NCBI GenBank assembly: GCA_030445875.1
Contig: JASUSX010000054.1
Coordinates: 1 to 9,840 of the forward strand
Direction: 5' to 3'
DNA length: 9,840 nt
DNA from: Clostridia bacterium
Lineage (GTDB): Bacteria; Bacillota; DSM-521; Neomoorellales; Neomoorellaceae
In this document: piece after piece, positions 1-8,100 of the stretch
How the letters are laid out: every line of letters begins with the position of its first letter
Position numbering within the stretch: position 1 is the first letter of the stretch
Position numbers and translations under genes: made by a program
Notes under the pieces: generated by a model
The model's database searches: none
Seen by the model: the letters and a program-made list of their open reading frames with translations, nothing else
What the model was told of the DNA's origin: nothing

Positions 1-159
1 AACGTTATTTTAAGCCGGATGGGGGCAGCTCTGGTTTTTATCCCCCTCATTAACGACCGGATACTATTATTGACCAGCGTTTTAGGCCTGGTGGCCGGGG
101 GCGCCCTGGTGGGCGCCCGGGGTAGCCTCCTATCCATCAGGCGTTTCCTGAAGGTCTAG
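1..159 (+). CDS. ftsX: Cell division protein FtsX, C-terminal end (partial)
   Basis: This is the last 52 codons of a gene that begins before the window, ending in TAG at 157-159. The reading contains one strongly hydrophobic segment (from ILLLTSVLGLVAGGALVGA), followed by the short basic tail SLLSIRRFLKV. A final transmembrane helix plus a Ser-Ile-Arg-Arg-Phe-Leu type tail is typical of FtsX, the permease-like subunit of the FtsEX complex. FtsEX couples ATP hydrolysis by FtsE to activation of peptidoglycan hydrolases outside the membrane. Support comes from the next gene, an EnvC-like coiled-coil M23 protein that starts only 25 bases downstream. FtsE would be expected just upstream of the window. 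The identification rests on a short tail plus context, so another FtsX/MacB-type permease cannot be excluded. Confidence 0.8.
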   Translation, partial: NVILSRMGAALVFIPLINDRILLLTSVLGLVAGGALVGARGSLLSIRRFLKV

Positions 160-170
160 CTTTAAGCAGA

Positions 171-180
171 AGGGAGGTGA
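171..180 (+). promoter_or_regulatory. Ribosome binding site setting the GTG start of the M23 gene
   Basis: AGGGAGGTGA is a near-perfect anti-16S match. Its GGAGG core lies 7 bases before GTG at 185. An ATG at 180-182 overlaps the motif itself and opens only five codons, so the GTG is the supported start. Confidence 0.8.
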
Positions 181-184
181 TGGC

Positions 185-1315
185 GTGCGAAGAATAACGG
201 TTCTTGTCCTCCTGGCAGCCCTTATCCTGGGTGTCCTGCCGGCCTATGGCGCCAGCCTCGATGACCTGAAAAAGCAGCAAGAGCAGGTCCAGCAAAGTAT
301 CGAGGAGAAACAAAAAGTCCTGCAGCAGAAGAACGATGAAGGCGAAGCCCTCCTACAGCAGTTGCAGCAAATAGAGCAGGAGATCAAGGATAAAGAAGCC
401 CAGATAGCCCGGCTGGACCAGGAGCTGGCGGCGGCCCAGGAACGTGTCCAGAAAGTAAGCGCCCAGCTCCAGCAGGCGGAAGCAGCCCAGGAAAAGCGTA
501 TGGATATTTTGCGTACCCGTCTCAAGGATATCTACCAGGTGGGCCAGGTAAATTACCTGGAGGTCCTGCTCCAGTCCACCAGCCTGGAAGACTTCCTGGT
601 ACGGGCGGAACTCCTGGCCAAGATCGCCCAGGGGGATGTAAAGCTCATCCAGGAGATCAAAGCGGAAAGGGAAAGGATTGCCGCCCAGAAAGCCGACCTG
701 GAGGCGGAACGGGACAAAATCGCCCAGCTCCGGCGCCAGGCCGATGGTGAGCGGGTGCAACTGGCCTCCCGCCGAGAGACCCAGCGCCAGCTCCTGGCCC
801 AGGTAGAGGCGGAAAAGAAGCGGGTGGCAGCAGCCCTGGATGAAATGGAGGCCATGTCCCGCCAGATTGCCGCCAAGATCCGGGCCGAGCAGTCCAAAAG
901 CAACCGCAAGCTAGGGCCCAACGGCACCAACGGTATGCTCTGGCCCCTGCCCGGCTATACGAGTATTTCTTCACCCTTTGGCTGGCGGATCCACCCCCTG
1001 CTGAAGACCAGGCGCTTCCACGATGGCGTCGACCTGCCGGCCCCCGCAGGGACGGAGGTCATTGCCCCTCTGGACGGCCAGATCATCTCGACCGGGTACC
1101 TGGGCGGTTATGGTAACCACATTGTCATTGATCATGGTGGCGGGATGTCGACCATGTACGCCCACCTGTCGGCCATCCTGGTCCGGGACGGCCAGGAGGT
1201 GAAAAAAGGCCAGGTAATCGGCCGTGTCGGTTCGACGGGCTGGAGTACAGGTCCCCACCTCCACTTTATGGTCATGCTTCAAGGCGAACCAACTAACCCT
1301 ATGAATTATTACTAA
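185..1315 (+). CDS. Secreted coiled-coil M23 family peptidoglycan endopeptidase (EnvC-like)
   Basis: A zinc peptidase of the LytM/M23 family that should cut peptide cross-links in peptidoglycan outside the membrane. Residues 1-22 form a signal peptide: MRR, a hydrophobic core, and likely cleavage near AYGA. Residues about 25-235 are a long Gln/Glu/Lys-rich coiled coil like that of EnvC and related FtsEX partners. Residues about 250-376 are the LytM domain. Zinc ligands read as H279 and D283 in FHDGVD and H360 in HLHF. The catalytic histidines are H327 in YAHL and H358. All are present, so it should be active, unlike the degenerate EnvC of E. coli. It lies 25 bases after ftsX, probably in one operon, and FtsEX probably controls it through the coiled coil. 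The pairing with FtsX is inferred from family knowledge and position. Confidence 0.92.
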   Translation: MRRITVLVLLAALILGVLPAYGASLDDLKKQQEQVQQSIEEKQKVLQQKNDEGEALLQQLQQIEQEIKDKEAQIARLDQELAAAQERVQKVSAQLQQAEAAQEKRMDILRTRLKDIYQVGQVNYLEVLLQSTSLEDFLVRAELLAKIAQGDVKLIQEIKAERERIAAQKADLEAERDKIAQLRRQADGERVQLASRRETQRQLLAQVEAEKKRVAAALDEMEAMSRQIAAKIRAEQSKSNRKLGPNGTNGMLWPLPGYTSISSPFGWRIHPLLKTRRFHDGVDLPAPAGTEVIAPLDGQIISTGYLGGYGNHIVIDHGGGMSTMYAHLSAILVRDGQEVKKGQVIGRVGSTGWSTGPHLHFMVMLQGEPTNPMNYY

Positions 1316-1357
1316 TCCATAACCCAGGTACATAAATTAAAGTATGGGTTCAAGGAA

Positions 1358-1366
1358 TGTTATAAA
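1358..1366 (+). promoter_or_regulatory. Possible extended -10 promoter before the S41 protease
   Basis: TGTTATAAA fits the TGn-TATAAT extended -10 pattern with one mismatch. I see no good -35 box. Its predicted transcription start would fall at about 1373, on the annotated GTG itself. It therefore implies either a leaderless message or a later start, or it is a chance match in a short AT-rich gap. Confidence 0.3.
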
Positions 1367-1372
1367 CAGGCG

Positions 1373-2545
1373 GTGGTTGGTTTGCCGGGGATTTGGCGAC
1401 AGGTGAAAAACGGGTTACTGGCTTTCTGTGTCCTGGTCACCCTGGCCCTGGGGGTTGGGGTGGCTACCCATTTTCAGGAAGTAGAACAACTGGTTAAGAC
1501 CTACAGCCTTATCCGCTTTCAGGCCCTGGAGCCTGTCAGCACGGACAAGCTAATGGAAGGGGCCATCAGGGGCATGGTGGGCGCCCTTGATGACCCCTAC
1601 TCTACCTACTTGGATGCGAAGACATACCACCAGCTCCAGGAAAGCGTCACCGGCAGCTACGGCGGCGTGGGCCTGCTAATCACCATTGATGAAAAGGGCA
1701 AGAGTATTATGGTGGTTTCTCCTTTTAAGGGCACGCCGGCCCAGCGGGCGGGGATCAAAAGCCGCGATTACATCGTGGCCATTGACGGCCGCGATACCAC
1801 CGGTATGGACTTGGAGACGGCCGCCAACCTGATGCAGGGGCAACCGGGTACTACGATTGAGCTCACCATCCTACCTGCGGGCGAGACTAATCCCCGTAAA
1901 GTATCCCTTACCAGGGAGATTATCAAGGTACCGACGGTTGATGGTAAGATGCTCCCCGGCCATGCCGGCATCGGTTATATCAATATTACCATGTTCAACG
2001 AGCAAACAGCAGGCGACCTGGGGCGCCAGCTAAACGATTTACGCCGGCAGGGGATGCAAAAACTGGTCCTCGACCTGCGTAATAACCCGGGTGGCTCCCT
2101 GCCGGCCGCCGTGGATGTGGCCAGCTACTTTGTCGCCAAAGGGCCGGTGGTCTACATCGCCGACCAGAAAAACACCGAAGCCCTGATGGCCCGTGGCTAT
2201 GCCCAGCCCCTGCCCCTGGTGGTCCTGGTGAACAAAGGCAGCGCCAGTGCGGCGGAGATTGTTTCCGGGGCTATTAAAGACACCGGCAGCGGCACCTTGG
2301 TTGGTGAAACAACCTTCGGTAAGGGTATTGTCCAGACCATCTTCCCCCTGCCCGGCGAGGCGGCGGTAAAGATCACCACCCATAAGTACCTTACCCCGGG
2401 CAAGCATGATATAAATAAGAAAGGGATTACCCCCGATTTCACCGTTCCTATGGATCCCCAGCTGGAACAACAAGTCCTGGCCCGCGCCCCGGATCTGGAG
2501 CGGGATTTACAGTTACAAAAAGCCTTGACTTTATTGAGTAAATGA
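1373..2545 (+). CDS. Membrane-anchored PDZ/S41 carboxy-terminal processing protease (CtpA/CtpB type)
   Basis: A serine protease of family S41 that trims or degrades proteins from the C-terminus outside the cytoplasm. Residues about 13-32 form one hydrophobic membrane anchor or signal. A PDZ domain spans about 95-170 and recognises substrate C-termini (YGGVGLLI and PAQRAGIKSRDYIVAIDG). The S41 catalytic core runs from about 195 to 360. The Ser-Lys dyad reads as S292 in GSASAAEI and K317 in FGKGIVQ, 25 residues apart as in CtpB. Length (390) is normal. The start is uncertain: GTG 1373 has no well-spaced Shine-Dalgarno sequence, and an in-frame GTG at 1403 (residue 11) would also leave the anchor intact. 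It follows the M23 gene by 57 bases and ends before a strong terminator. A link to wall remodelling or sporulation signalling is inferred from homologues. Confidence 0.93.
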   Translation: MVGLPGIWRQVKNGLLAFCVLVTLALGVGVATHFQEVEQLVKTYSLIRFQALEPVSTDKLMEGAIRGMVGALDDPYSTYLDAKTYHQLQESVTGSYGGVGLLITIDEKGKSIMVVSPFKGTPAQRAGIKSRDYIVAIDGRDTTGMDLETAANLMQGQPGTTIELTILPAGETNPRKVSLTREIIKVPTVDGKMLPGHAGIGYINITMFNEQTAGDLGRQLNDLRRQGMQKLVLDLRNNPGGSLPAAVDVASYFVAKGPVVYIADQKNTEALMARGYAQPLPLVVLVNKGSASAAEIVSGAIKDTGSGTLVGETTFGKGIVQTIFPLPGEAAVKITTHKYLTPGKHDINKKGITPDFTVPMDPQLEQQVLARAPDLERDLQLQKALTLLSK

Positions 2546-2593
2546 TCTACACTTAGATATAGAGTAATAAGCGATGAGGCTTAGCGGGCAAAG

Positions 2594-2634
2594 GCGCTCA
2601 GGGGTATGAAAGTACGATACCCTGAGCGCTTTTT
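2594..2634 (+). terminator. Intrinsic terminator after the ftsX-M23-S41 block
   Basis: The left arm (2594-2607, GCGCTCAGGGGTAT) pairs with the right arm (2617-2629, ATACCCTGAGCGC) over 13 base pairs with one bulged G. A 9-base loop separates the arms and five T residues follow (2630-2634). This is a textbook rho-independent terminator on the + strand, 48 bases after the S41 stop codon. Confidence 0.93.
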
Positions 2635-2709
2635 ATTATCAGCTTAAAAGGTTGTGTAATTATAAAAGGCACCCAGAAAGTAATAAAATGGGATGATTAT
2701 AATGAATAA

Positions 2710-2862
2710 GAAACCCTGGCGCAGCCCATTATTGCCGGCGGGCTGATTAAAAAGGAGGAACAGGTAAAGCGCCTATTAGATATCGGCTGCCTGGCGATCA
2801 GCACCAGCCGCAGCGAACTCTGGGTATTGAACAAGAAACTGGTCGGGGATAACCCGAGATAA
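2710..2862 (+). pseudogene. Remnant of a glycerol-3-phosphate-responsive antiterminator (GlpP family), C-terminal fragment
   Basis: An open stretch of about 50 codons reads PIIAGGLIKKEEQVKRLL, then GCLAISTSRSELW, then stops at TAA 2860-2862. Members of the GlpP family end their TIM-like fold with a phosphate-binding IAGGLI strand-loop, a helix with Glu/Val spacing, and an AISTS-x-x-ELW motif; all three are recognisable here in order. The intact protein is about 180-190 residues and acts as an RNA-binding antiterminator for glycerol genes. Here only the last quarter survives. There is an in-frame stop at 2707-2709, and no N-terminal part is visible upstream before the terminator. Codon use matches the neighbours, so decay is probably a deletion of the 5' part. 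It is unlikely to be expressed as a functional protein. The family call is from memory of the motif and has not been searched. Confidence 0.7.
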
Positions 2863-2958
2863 GAAGCTTCGGGGGTCCTGCTGGCGGAACGGCTGCGGAG
2901 CGGGAATGACCCGGGCAGCGTCGAGAATAGCTGCTTCCTGGTACCAGGTATGAAGTAA
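2863..2958 (+). other. Short open stretch of unknown origin after the GlpP remnant
   Basis: In the same frame as the GlpP remnant, immediately after its stop, 31 further sense codons run to TAA at 2956-2958 (for example GVLLAERLRSGNDPG). I do not recognise it. It has no start codon with a ribosome binding site and is probably debris of the same or another decayed gene, or simply spacer. I see no RNA gene here. Confidence 0.25.
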
Positions 2959-2983
2959 GGCCCGGGGTATACTACCCCGGGCC
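2959..2983. repeat. Perfect 11-bp inverted repeat ahead of uvrB
   Basis: GGCCCGGGGTA (2959-2969) and TACCCCGGGCC (2973-2983) are exact reverse complements separated by three bases. No T tract follows on the + strand, so it is a poor intrinsic terminator. It covers the place where the -35 region of the uvrB promoter would be, which makes an operator, or an RNA hairpin blocking read-through, equally possible. Confidence 0.75.
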
Positions 2984-2987
2984 GCTA

Positions 2988-2996
2988 TGTTATAAT
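2988..2996 (+). promoter_or_regulatory. Extended -10 promoter of uvrB
   Basis: TGTTATAAT is a perfect TGn-TATAAT extended -10 element. I see no good TTGACA-like -35, which extended -10 promoters can do without. Transcription would begin near 3003, giving a leader of only about 17 bases that is almost entirely the ribosome binding site (AAGGGGGG, 3005-3012). Confidence 0.65.
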
Positions 2997-3019
2997 AGCC
3001 CCGGAAGGGGGGAGCGCTT

Positions 3020-5014
3020 ATGCCGCCCTTTGTCCTTAAATCCGACTATCAGCCCAGCGGCGACCAGCCCCAGGCTATCGCCGCCCTGGTGGAGGGGTTA
3101 AAGAAGGGCTACCGCCACCAGACTCTCCTGGGAGCTACCGGTACCGGCAAGACCTATACCATGGCCCAGGTTATCCAGGCCGTGCAGCGGCCGGCCCTGG
3201 TCCTGGCCCCCAACAAGACCTTGGCGGCCCAGCTTTGCGGCGAGTTCAAGGAGTTTTTCCCCGACAACGCCGTCGAATACTTCGTCAGCTACTATGACTA
3301 CTACCAGCCCGAGGCCTACATGCCCCAGACGGATACCTATATTGAGAAGGACAGCTCCATCAATGACGAGATCGATAAGCTGCGCCACTCGGCCACGGCG
3401 TCCCTCTTCGAGCGGCGGGACGTCATCATCGTGGCCAGTGTCTCCTGCATCTACGGCCTGGGCTCCCCGGAGGACTACAGCACCCTGATGCTCTCCCTGC
3501 GGGAGGGCCAGGAGTTTGACCGGGACGCCATTTTACGCAAACTGGTAGACATCCAGTACAGCCGCAACGACTATGACTTCAAACGGGGAACCTTCCGCGT
3601 CCACGGCGACGTCATCGAGATCTTCCCAGCCTCCTTTACGGAGAAGGCTATCCGGGTGGAGATGTTTGGCGACGAGATCGAGCGCTTGCTGGAGATCGAC
3701 ACCCTGACCGGGGAAATCCTAGCCCGGCGCCGCCACGCGGCTATTTTCCCGGCCAGCCATTATGTGGTGGCCGAGGACAAGATGGAGCGGGCATTAAGGA
3801 GCATCGAGGCGGAACTGGAGGAACGCCTGCGGGAGCTGCGGCAGCAGGGTAAGCTCCTGGAGGCCCAGCGCCTGGAGCAGCGGACCAACTTTGACCTGGA
3901 AATGATGCGGGAGGTGGGCTTCTGCAAGGGCATCGAGAACTACTCCCGCCACCTGACGGGCCGGGCGCCGGGGGAGCCGCCCTATACCCTCCTGGATTAC
4001 TTTCCCGCTGACTTCCTGTTGTTTATCGACGAGTCCCACATCACCGTACCTCAGATCGGTGGGATGTACGAGGGCGACCGCTCCCGGAAAACCACCCTGG
4101 TGGAATATGGCTTCCGTTTGCCCTCGGCCCTGGACAACCGGCCCCTGACCTTTGAAGAGTTCAGCCGCCATATCAGCCAGGTTATCTATGTCTCCGCCAC
4201 GCCAGGGCCCTACGAACTGGAGCACTCCCAGCAGGTGGTGGAGCAGATAATCCGGCCTACCGGCCTGGTGGATCCCGAGGTCCTGGTGCGGCCGGTGCGG
4301 GGCCAGATCGACGACCTGGTAGGCGAGATCAACAAACGAGTGGACCGGAAAGAGCGCGTCCTGGTGACGACCCTGACCAAGCGCATGGCCGAGGATTTGA
4401 CCGATTACCTGCGGGAACTGGGCATCAAGGTGCGCTACATGCACTCCGATATCGGTGCCATGGAGCGAATGGAGATCATCCGCGACCTGCGCCTGGGGGT
4501 TTTTGATGTCCTGGTGGGGATCAATTTGCTGCGGGAAGGCTTGGACCTGCCGGAAGTCTCCCTGGTAGCCATCCTGGACGCCGATAAGGAAGGCTTCCTG
4601 CGTTCCGAACGCTCCCTCATCCAGACCATTGGCCGCGCCGCCCGTAACGCCAGCGGCCAGGTCATCATGTACGCCGATACTATTACCGACTCTATGCGCC
4701 GGGCCATTGATGAAACCAATCGTCGCCGCCAGGTGCAACTGGAATATAACCGGCAGCATAACATTATCCCCCGCACCATCAGTAAACCGGTACGGGATAT
4801 TATCGAGACTACCGTGGCCGAGGAGCCGGCACCGTACCAGGCGGGCCAAGCCCGTAGCCCGGAAAAGAAGAAGCTCCAACTCAGCAAGCGCGAGCTGCGC
4901 TCGCTCATCAGCCAGTTAGAAAAGGAGATGCGGGCGGCAGCCAGGCAGATGGAGTTTGAACGCGCCGCCGAACTCCGGGACGCCATCCTGGAACTGCGGC
5001 TTCAGGCCGGGTAG
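3020..5014 (+). CDS. uvrB: Excinuclease ABC subunit B
   Basis: UvrB is the damage-verifying helicase-like subunit of UvrABC nucleotide excision repair. It is loaded by UvrA and positions UvrC for the dual incision. At 664 residues it is full length. The ATPase core starts with Walker A GATGTGKT (residues 38-45, K44). The DNA-clamping beta-hairpin follows with [10 protein letters not shown] (91-100). The Walker B equivalent is DESH (337-340), and the second helicase lobe carries VSATPGPYE (391-399), the [14 protein letters not shown] region (498-511) and QTIGRAARN (535-543). A C-terminal UVR motif (about 623-660) is where UvrC docks. ATG 3020 has a GGGGGG-type ribosome binding site 7 bases upstream. 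I see no LexA-type box in the short upstream region, so SOS control is not evident. uvrA and uvrC are not in the window. Confidence 0.98.
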   Translation: MPPFVLKSDYQPSGDQPQAIAALVEGLKKGYRHQTLLGATGTGKTYTMAQVIQAVQRPALVLAPNKTLAAQLCGEFKEFFPDNAVEYFVSYYDYYQPEAYMPQTDTYIEKDSSINDEIDKLRHSATASLFERRDVIIVASVSCIYGLGSPEDYSTLMLSLREGQEFDRDAILRKLVDIQYSRNDYDFKRGTFRVHGDVIEIFPASFTEKAIRVEMFGDEIERLLEIDTLTGEILARRRHAAIFPASHYVVAEDKMERALRSIEAELEERLRELRQQGKLLEAQRLEQRTNFDLEMMREVGFCKGIENYSRHLTGRAPGEPPYTLLDYFPADFLLFIDESHITVPQIGGMYEGDRSRKTTLVEYGFRLPSALDNRPLTFEEFSRHISQVIYVSATPGPYELEHSQQVVEQIIRPTGLVDPEVLVRPVRGQIDDLVGEINKRVDRKERVLVTTLTKRMAEDLTDYLRELGIKVRYMHSDIGAMERMEIIRDLRLGVFDVLVGINLLREGLDLPEVSLVAILDADKEGFLRSERSLIQTIGRAARNASGQVIMYADTITDSMRRAIDETNRRRQVQLEYNRQHNIIPRTISKPVRDIIETTVAEEPAPYQAGQARSPEKKKLQLSKRELRSLISQLEKEMRAAARQMEFERAAELRDAILELRLQAG

Positions 5015-5074
5015 GACTAAAGCGGACGGCTAAAACAAACACCCAAGTTGCCCGGCTGGGACACCCTACGATAA

Positions 5075-5102
5075 AACCGCAGGTGTATTTGCGCCTGCGG
5101 TT
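5075..5102 (+). terminator. Hairpin after uvrB, weak terminator candidate
   Basis: AACCGCAGG (5075-5083) pairs exactly with CCTGCGGTT (5094-5102) around a 10-base loop. Only a couple of T residues end the arm, and AAATTG follows. It therefore lacks the strong U tract of a classic terminator and may only attenuate read-through or protect the 3' end of the uvrB message. Confidence 0.45.
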
Positions 5103-5121
5103 AAATTGTACGTCACAAGTG

Positions 5122-5151
5122 CTGTCAGTCGGCGGGTAAAGGTGCTACAAT
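5122..5151 (+). promoter_or_regulatory. Candidate promoter of the EndoQ-helicase fusion gene
   Basis: TGCTACAAT (5143-5151) is an extended -10 (TGn plus TACAAT). CTGTCA (5122-5127) is a 4-of-6 match to a -35 box with an 18-base spacer. Transcription would start near 5158, giving a leader of about 12 bases. It gives the gene expression independent of uvrB. Confidence 0.5.
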
Positions 5152-5155
5152 AGAT

Positions 5156-5163
5156 AAAGGTGA
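5156..5163 (+). promoter_or_regulatory. Ribosome binding site deciding a TTG start
   Basis: AAAGGTGA ends 6 bases before TTG at 5170. The next in-frame Met is residue 15, which would remove the DLHIH metal-binding motif, so the TTG start is required. Confidence 0.75.
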
Positions 5164-5169
5164 TTACAA

Positions 5170-8100
5170 TTGAAGTTTATCGCTGATCTCCATATTCATT
5201 CCCATTACTCCATGGCAACTAGTAAAGATGCCGACCCGGAGAATATCTACCGCTGGGCCGTATATAAAGGCGTAACCCTGGTGGGCAGCGGCGACTTTAC
5301 CCACCCGGGCTGGCGGCAGGAACTCAAGGAGAAGCTGGTGCCGGCGGGGGAGGGACTGTACCGCCTCAAGGACGAACTCTGCCGCCAGGTGGAGGAAGAC
5401 CCGGTAGCGGGGCTGACGCCGACCGGGCCTGAGGGATGGGGCAGCAATGCCGGCAACCGGGCATCTCGGGAGGCGGTCACTGCAGGCTCCGTTTACCTTC
5501 CCCTGGATGCTATCGGCCGGCCGGTGGTACGTTTTGTCATCAGCGGCGAGATCAGCACCATCTATAAGCAGGGCGGGCGTACCCGCAAGGTCCACCACCT
5601 CATCCTCCTGCCCGGCCTGGAGGCGGCGGCGAAATTAAGCCGCCGCCTGGAGGAGATCGGCAACCTCCACTCCGACGGCCGGCCGATTCTGGGCCTGGAC
5701 AGCCGCCGGCTCCTGGAGATGACCCTGGAGGCCTGCCCGGAGGCCATCTTTATACCGGCCCATATCTGGACGCCCCATTTCTCCCTCTTTGGTGCTAATT
5801 CAGGCTTCGACGCCCTGGAAGAGTGTTACGGCGACCTGGCGAAGTATATCTTTGCCGTGGAAACCGGCCTTTCCTCCGACCCGCCCATGAACTGGCGCCT
5901 CTCAGTCCTGGATCCCTTGACCCTGGTATCCAACTCCGACGCCCATTCGCCCCGCTACCTGGCCCGGGAAGCCAACCTTTTTGATGCGGAGCTTGCCTAC
6001 CCGGCTATCCGTCACGCCCTGCAGGAACGGGAAGCAGCTAACTTTTTGGGCACCCTGGAGTTCTTTCCCCAGGAAGGCAAGTATCACCTGGACGGCCACC
6101 GCAACTGCCAGGTATGCTGGCAGCCCGCCCAGACGCGGGCTGCGGAGGGCATCTGTCCCGTGTGCGGCCGTAAGCTGACCATCGGCGTCCTGCACCGGGT
6201 AGAGGAACTGGCCGACCGGGAAGGAGGGTTTCGTCCACAGGGGGCGCGGCCCTTCGAGAGCCTGGTGCCCCTGCCGGAGGTGCTGGCGTCGGCCCTGGGG
6301 GTAGGTGCTACCTCCAAAAAGGTCACTGGCCTCTACCTGGAATTTATCCAGCACCTGGGGCCGGAATTGTTGGTACTGCGCGAGGCGCCCCTGGAGGCCA
6401 TTGCCCGCGTGGGCGGGCCGACGGTGGCCGAGGCCATCCGCCGTATGCGTACCGGCGAGGTGGAAAGCCGGCCGGGTTTTGACGGGGAATACGGCCGGAT
6501 CCTCCTGCTGCGGCCCGGAGAAAGGGAATTCTTCAGCGGCCAGGAGGCCCTGTTTCCAGAGCCAGGTCCGACCGCCGCTGCCGGCGAGATAGCGGCGGCT
6601 CAAGAAGGACTGGCGACGGCCACAGAGGTAGAGGTAACCGCAGCGGCGCCGGCAACCCCCATTTCGAGAGCTCCCAGGCCGGGTACTACCCGCCGGGAGC
6701 CAGCTAGCAGCCCAAAGGGCGGCGCCGGTGGTGCACCTGCTGGCGCGGCCGGGTCCAGGCGGCCAGTTCCGGCTAATCCTGCCGGTGATCAACGAACAGG
6801 CTATACACCATACCCTGCGGCTGGGCCGGGTAGCGGGGGTATCCTGGCCGGTCTCAATGAGGAACAGCGGCAGGCGGTTACGGCGGCGCCAGGGCCGGTT
6901 ATTGTGGTGGCCGGGCCGGGTACGGGTAAGACCAGCACCCTGGTCCACCGCCTGGCTTACCTAATCGGGGTACGGGGCATTGACCCCGGCCGGATTACCG
7001 CTGTTACCTTTACCAACAAGGCCGCCGGTGAGATCCGTTACCGGGTAGCCGAACTCCTGGGAACAGGGGAAGAAAGTGAAAGGGTAACCATCGGGACCTT
7101 TCATAGCCTCTGCCTGGACCTTCTCCAGGATGGTCGCGGGCCGGGCGCTACCGGAGCGGCCGGCGCTACCGGGACGGGAGCAGCGGCCCCGGCCGGTCAG
7201 CGACCATTGACTGTCCTGGACGAAAACGATACCCGCAGCCTGCTGGCGGAAGTTTTGCGGGAAAAAGGACAGCCCGGCGCTCGTAAAGCCCTGCGATTGC
7301 AGCGCCAGATTTCCCTGCTCAAGGGTCGTGGTCTGATGCCCGCATCCCCCGGAGTCCCGGAGGACTTGCGGCCTGTTTACCAGGCCTACCAGGAGCGGCT
7401 GGCGGAGTACAGCGTCCTGGATTACGACGACCTCCTCCTGCAGGCAGTGGAGCTGGTGCGGGGGTGGCGGGCGGCCGGGGGGGCCAACCCGGAGGTGGTC
7501 AGGATCCTGGAACGGTTTACCCACCTGCTGGTGGACGAGTTTCAGGATGTCAACCCGGTCCAGTACGCCCTGGTAAAACTCTGGGCCGGGGAGGGGAGCA
7601 GCCTTTTTGTTATCGGTGACCCCGACCAGGCCATTTATGGCTTCCGTGGGGCCAGCAATCGTTTTTTTGAGCAGTTACGGCAGGATTACCCGGCGGCCCA
7701 GGTATGGCAGCTGACCTGCAATTACCGTTCTACACCCACCATCCTGCGGGCGGCTACAGCCGTTATTGCCCATAACCGTGATAACATCCACCGGGTCAGC
7801 GGGGAGCCACCCTTGGCCCCGGAAACCTCCCCTCCGGTTCCAGGAACGGAAAGCCCCGGGGCAGGAGGTATGGTCATACCCGGTACGTCTGGCCTGAAAG
7901 CCGTCCGGGAAAGCGGTTTGCCCGTTCTGCACCTGGAGGTCCCGGGGGAAATGGCGGAGGGTATAGCCATTGTACGGGAGATTAGCCGCCTGCTGGGGGG
8001 TACAGACATGCTCCGGGCCCACGGCCAGGGCGGGGTTTCCCTGATGGGGGATGCGGCAGCAGGAGAGGGCGAAGGCTGGGGCTTTGCCGATATTGCCGTC

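Noticed and set aside
180..197. ATG with five codons overlapping the ribosome binding site of the M23 gene
   Set aside because: The ATG lies within the Shine-Dalgarno motif and the frame is only five codons; it is too weak to call a leader peptide.
1321..1350. AACCCA ... TGGGTT inverted repeat between the M23 and S41 genes
   Set aside because: Only 6 base pairs around an 18-base AT-rich loop with no T tract; not enough for a terminator or operator call.
2698..2703. TATAAT before the GlpP remnant
   Set aside because: No TG extension in the right place and no -35 box, in a generally AT-rich stretch; it probably has no function or is a relic.
2546..3019. LexA/DinR-type SOS box before uvrB
   Set aside because: I looked for a GAAC-N4-GTTC pattern in the upstream spacer and found none.
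3794..4879. 361-codon open frame on the - strand opposite uvrB
   Set aside because: It is a mirror of a GC-rich, fully conserved uvrB coding region, has no recognisable motif and no credible ribosome binding site.
5902..6948. 348-codon open frame on the - strand opposite the fusion gene
   Set aside because: Its composition is Arg/Pro/Gly-rich shadow sequence opposite the conserved zinc ribbon and linker, with no domain I recognise.
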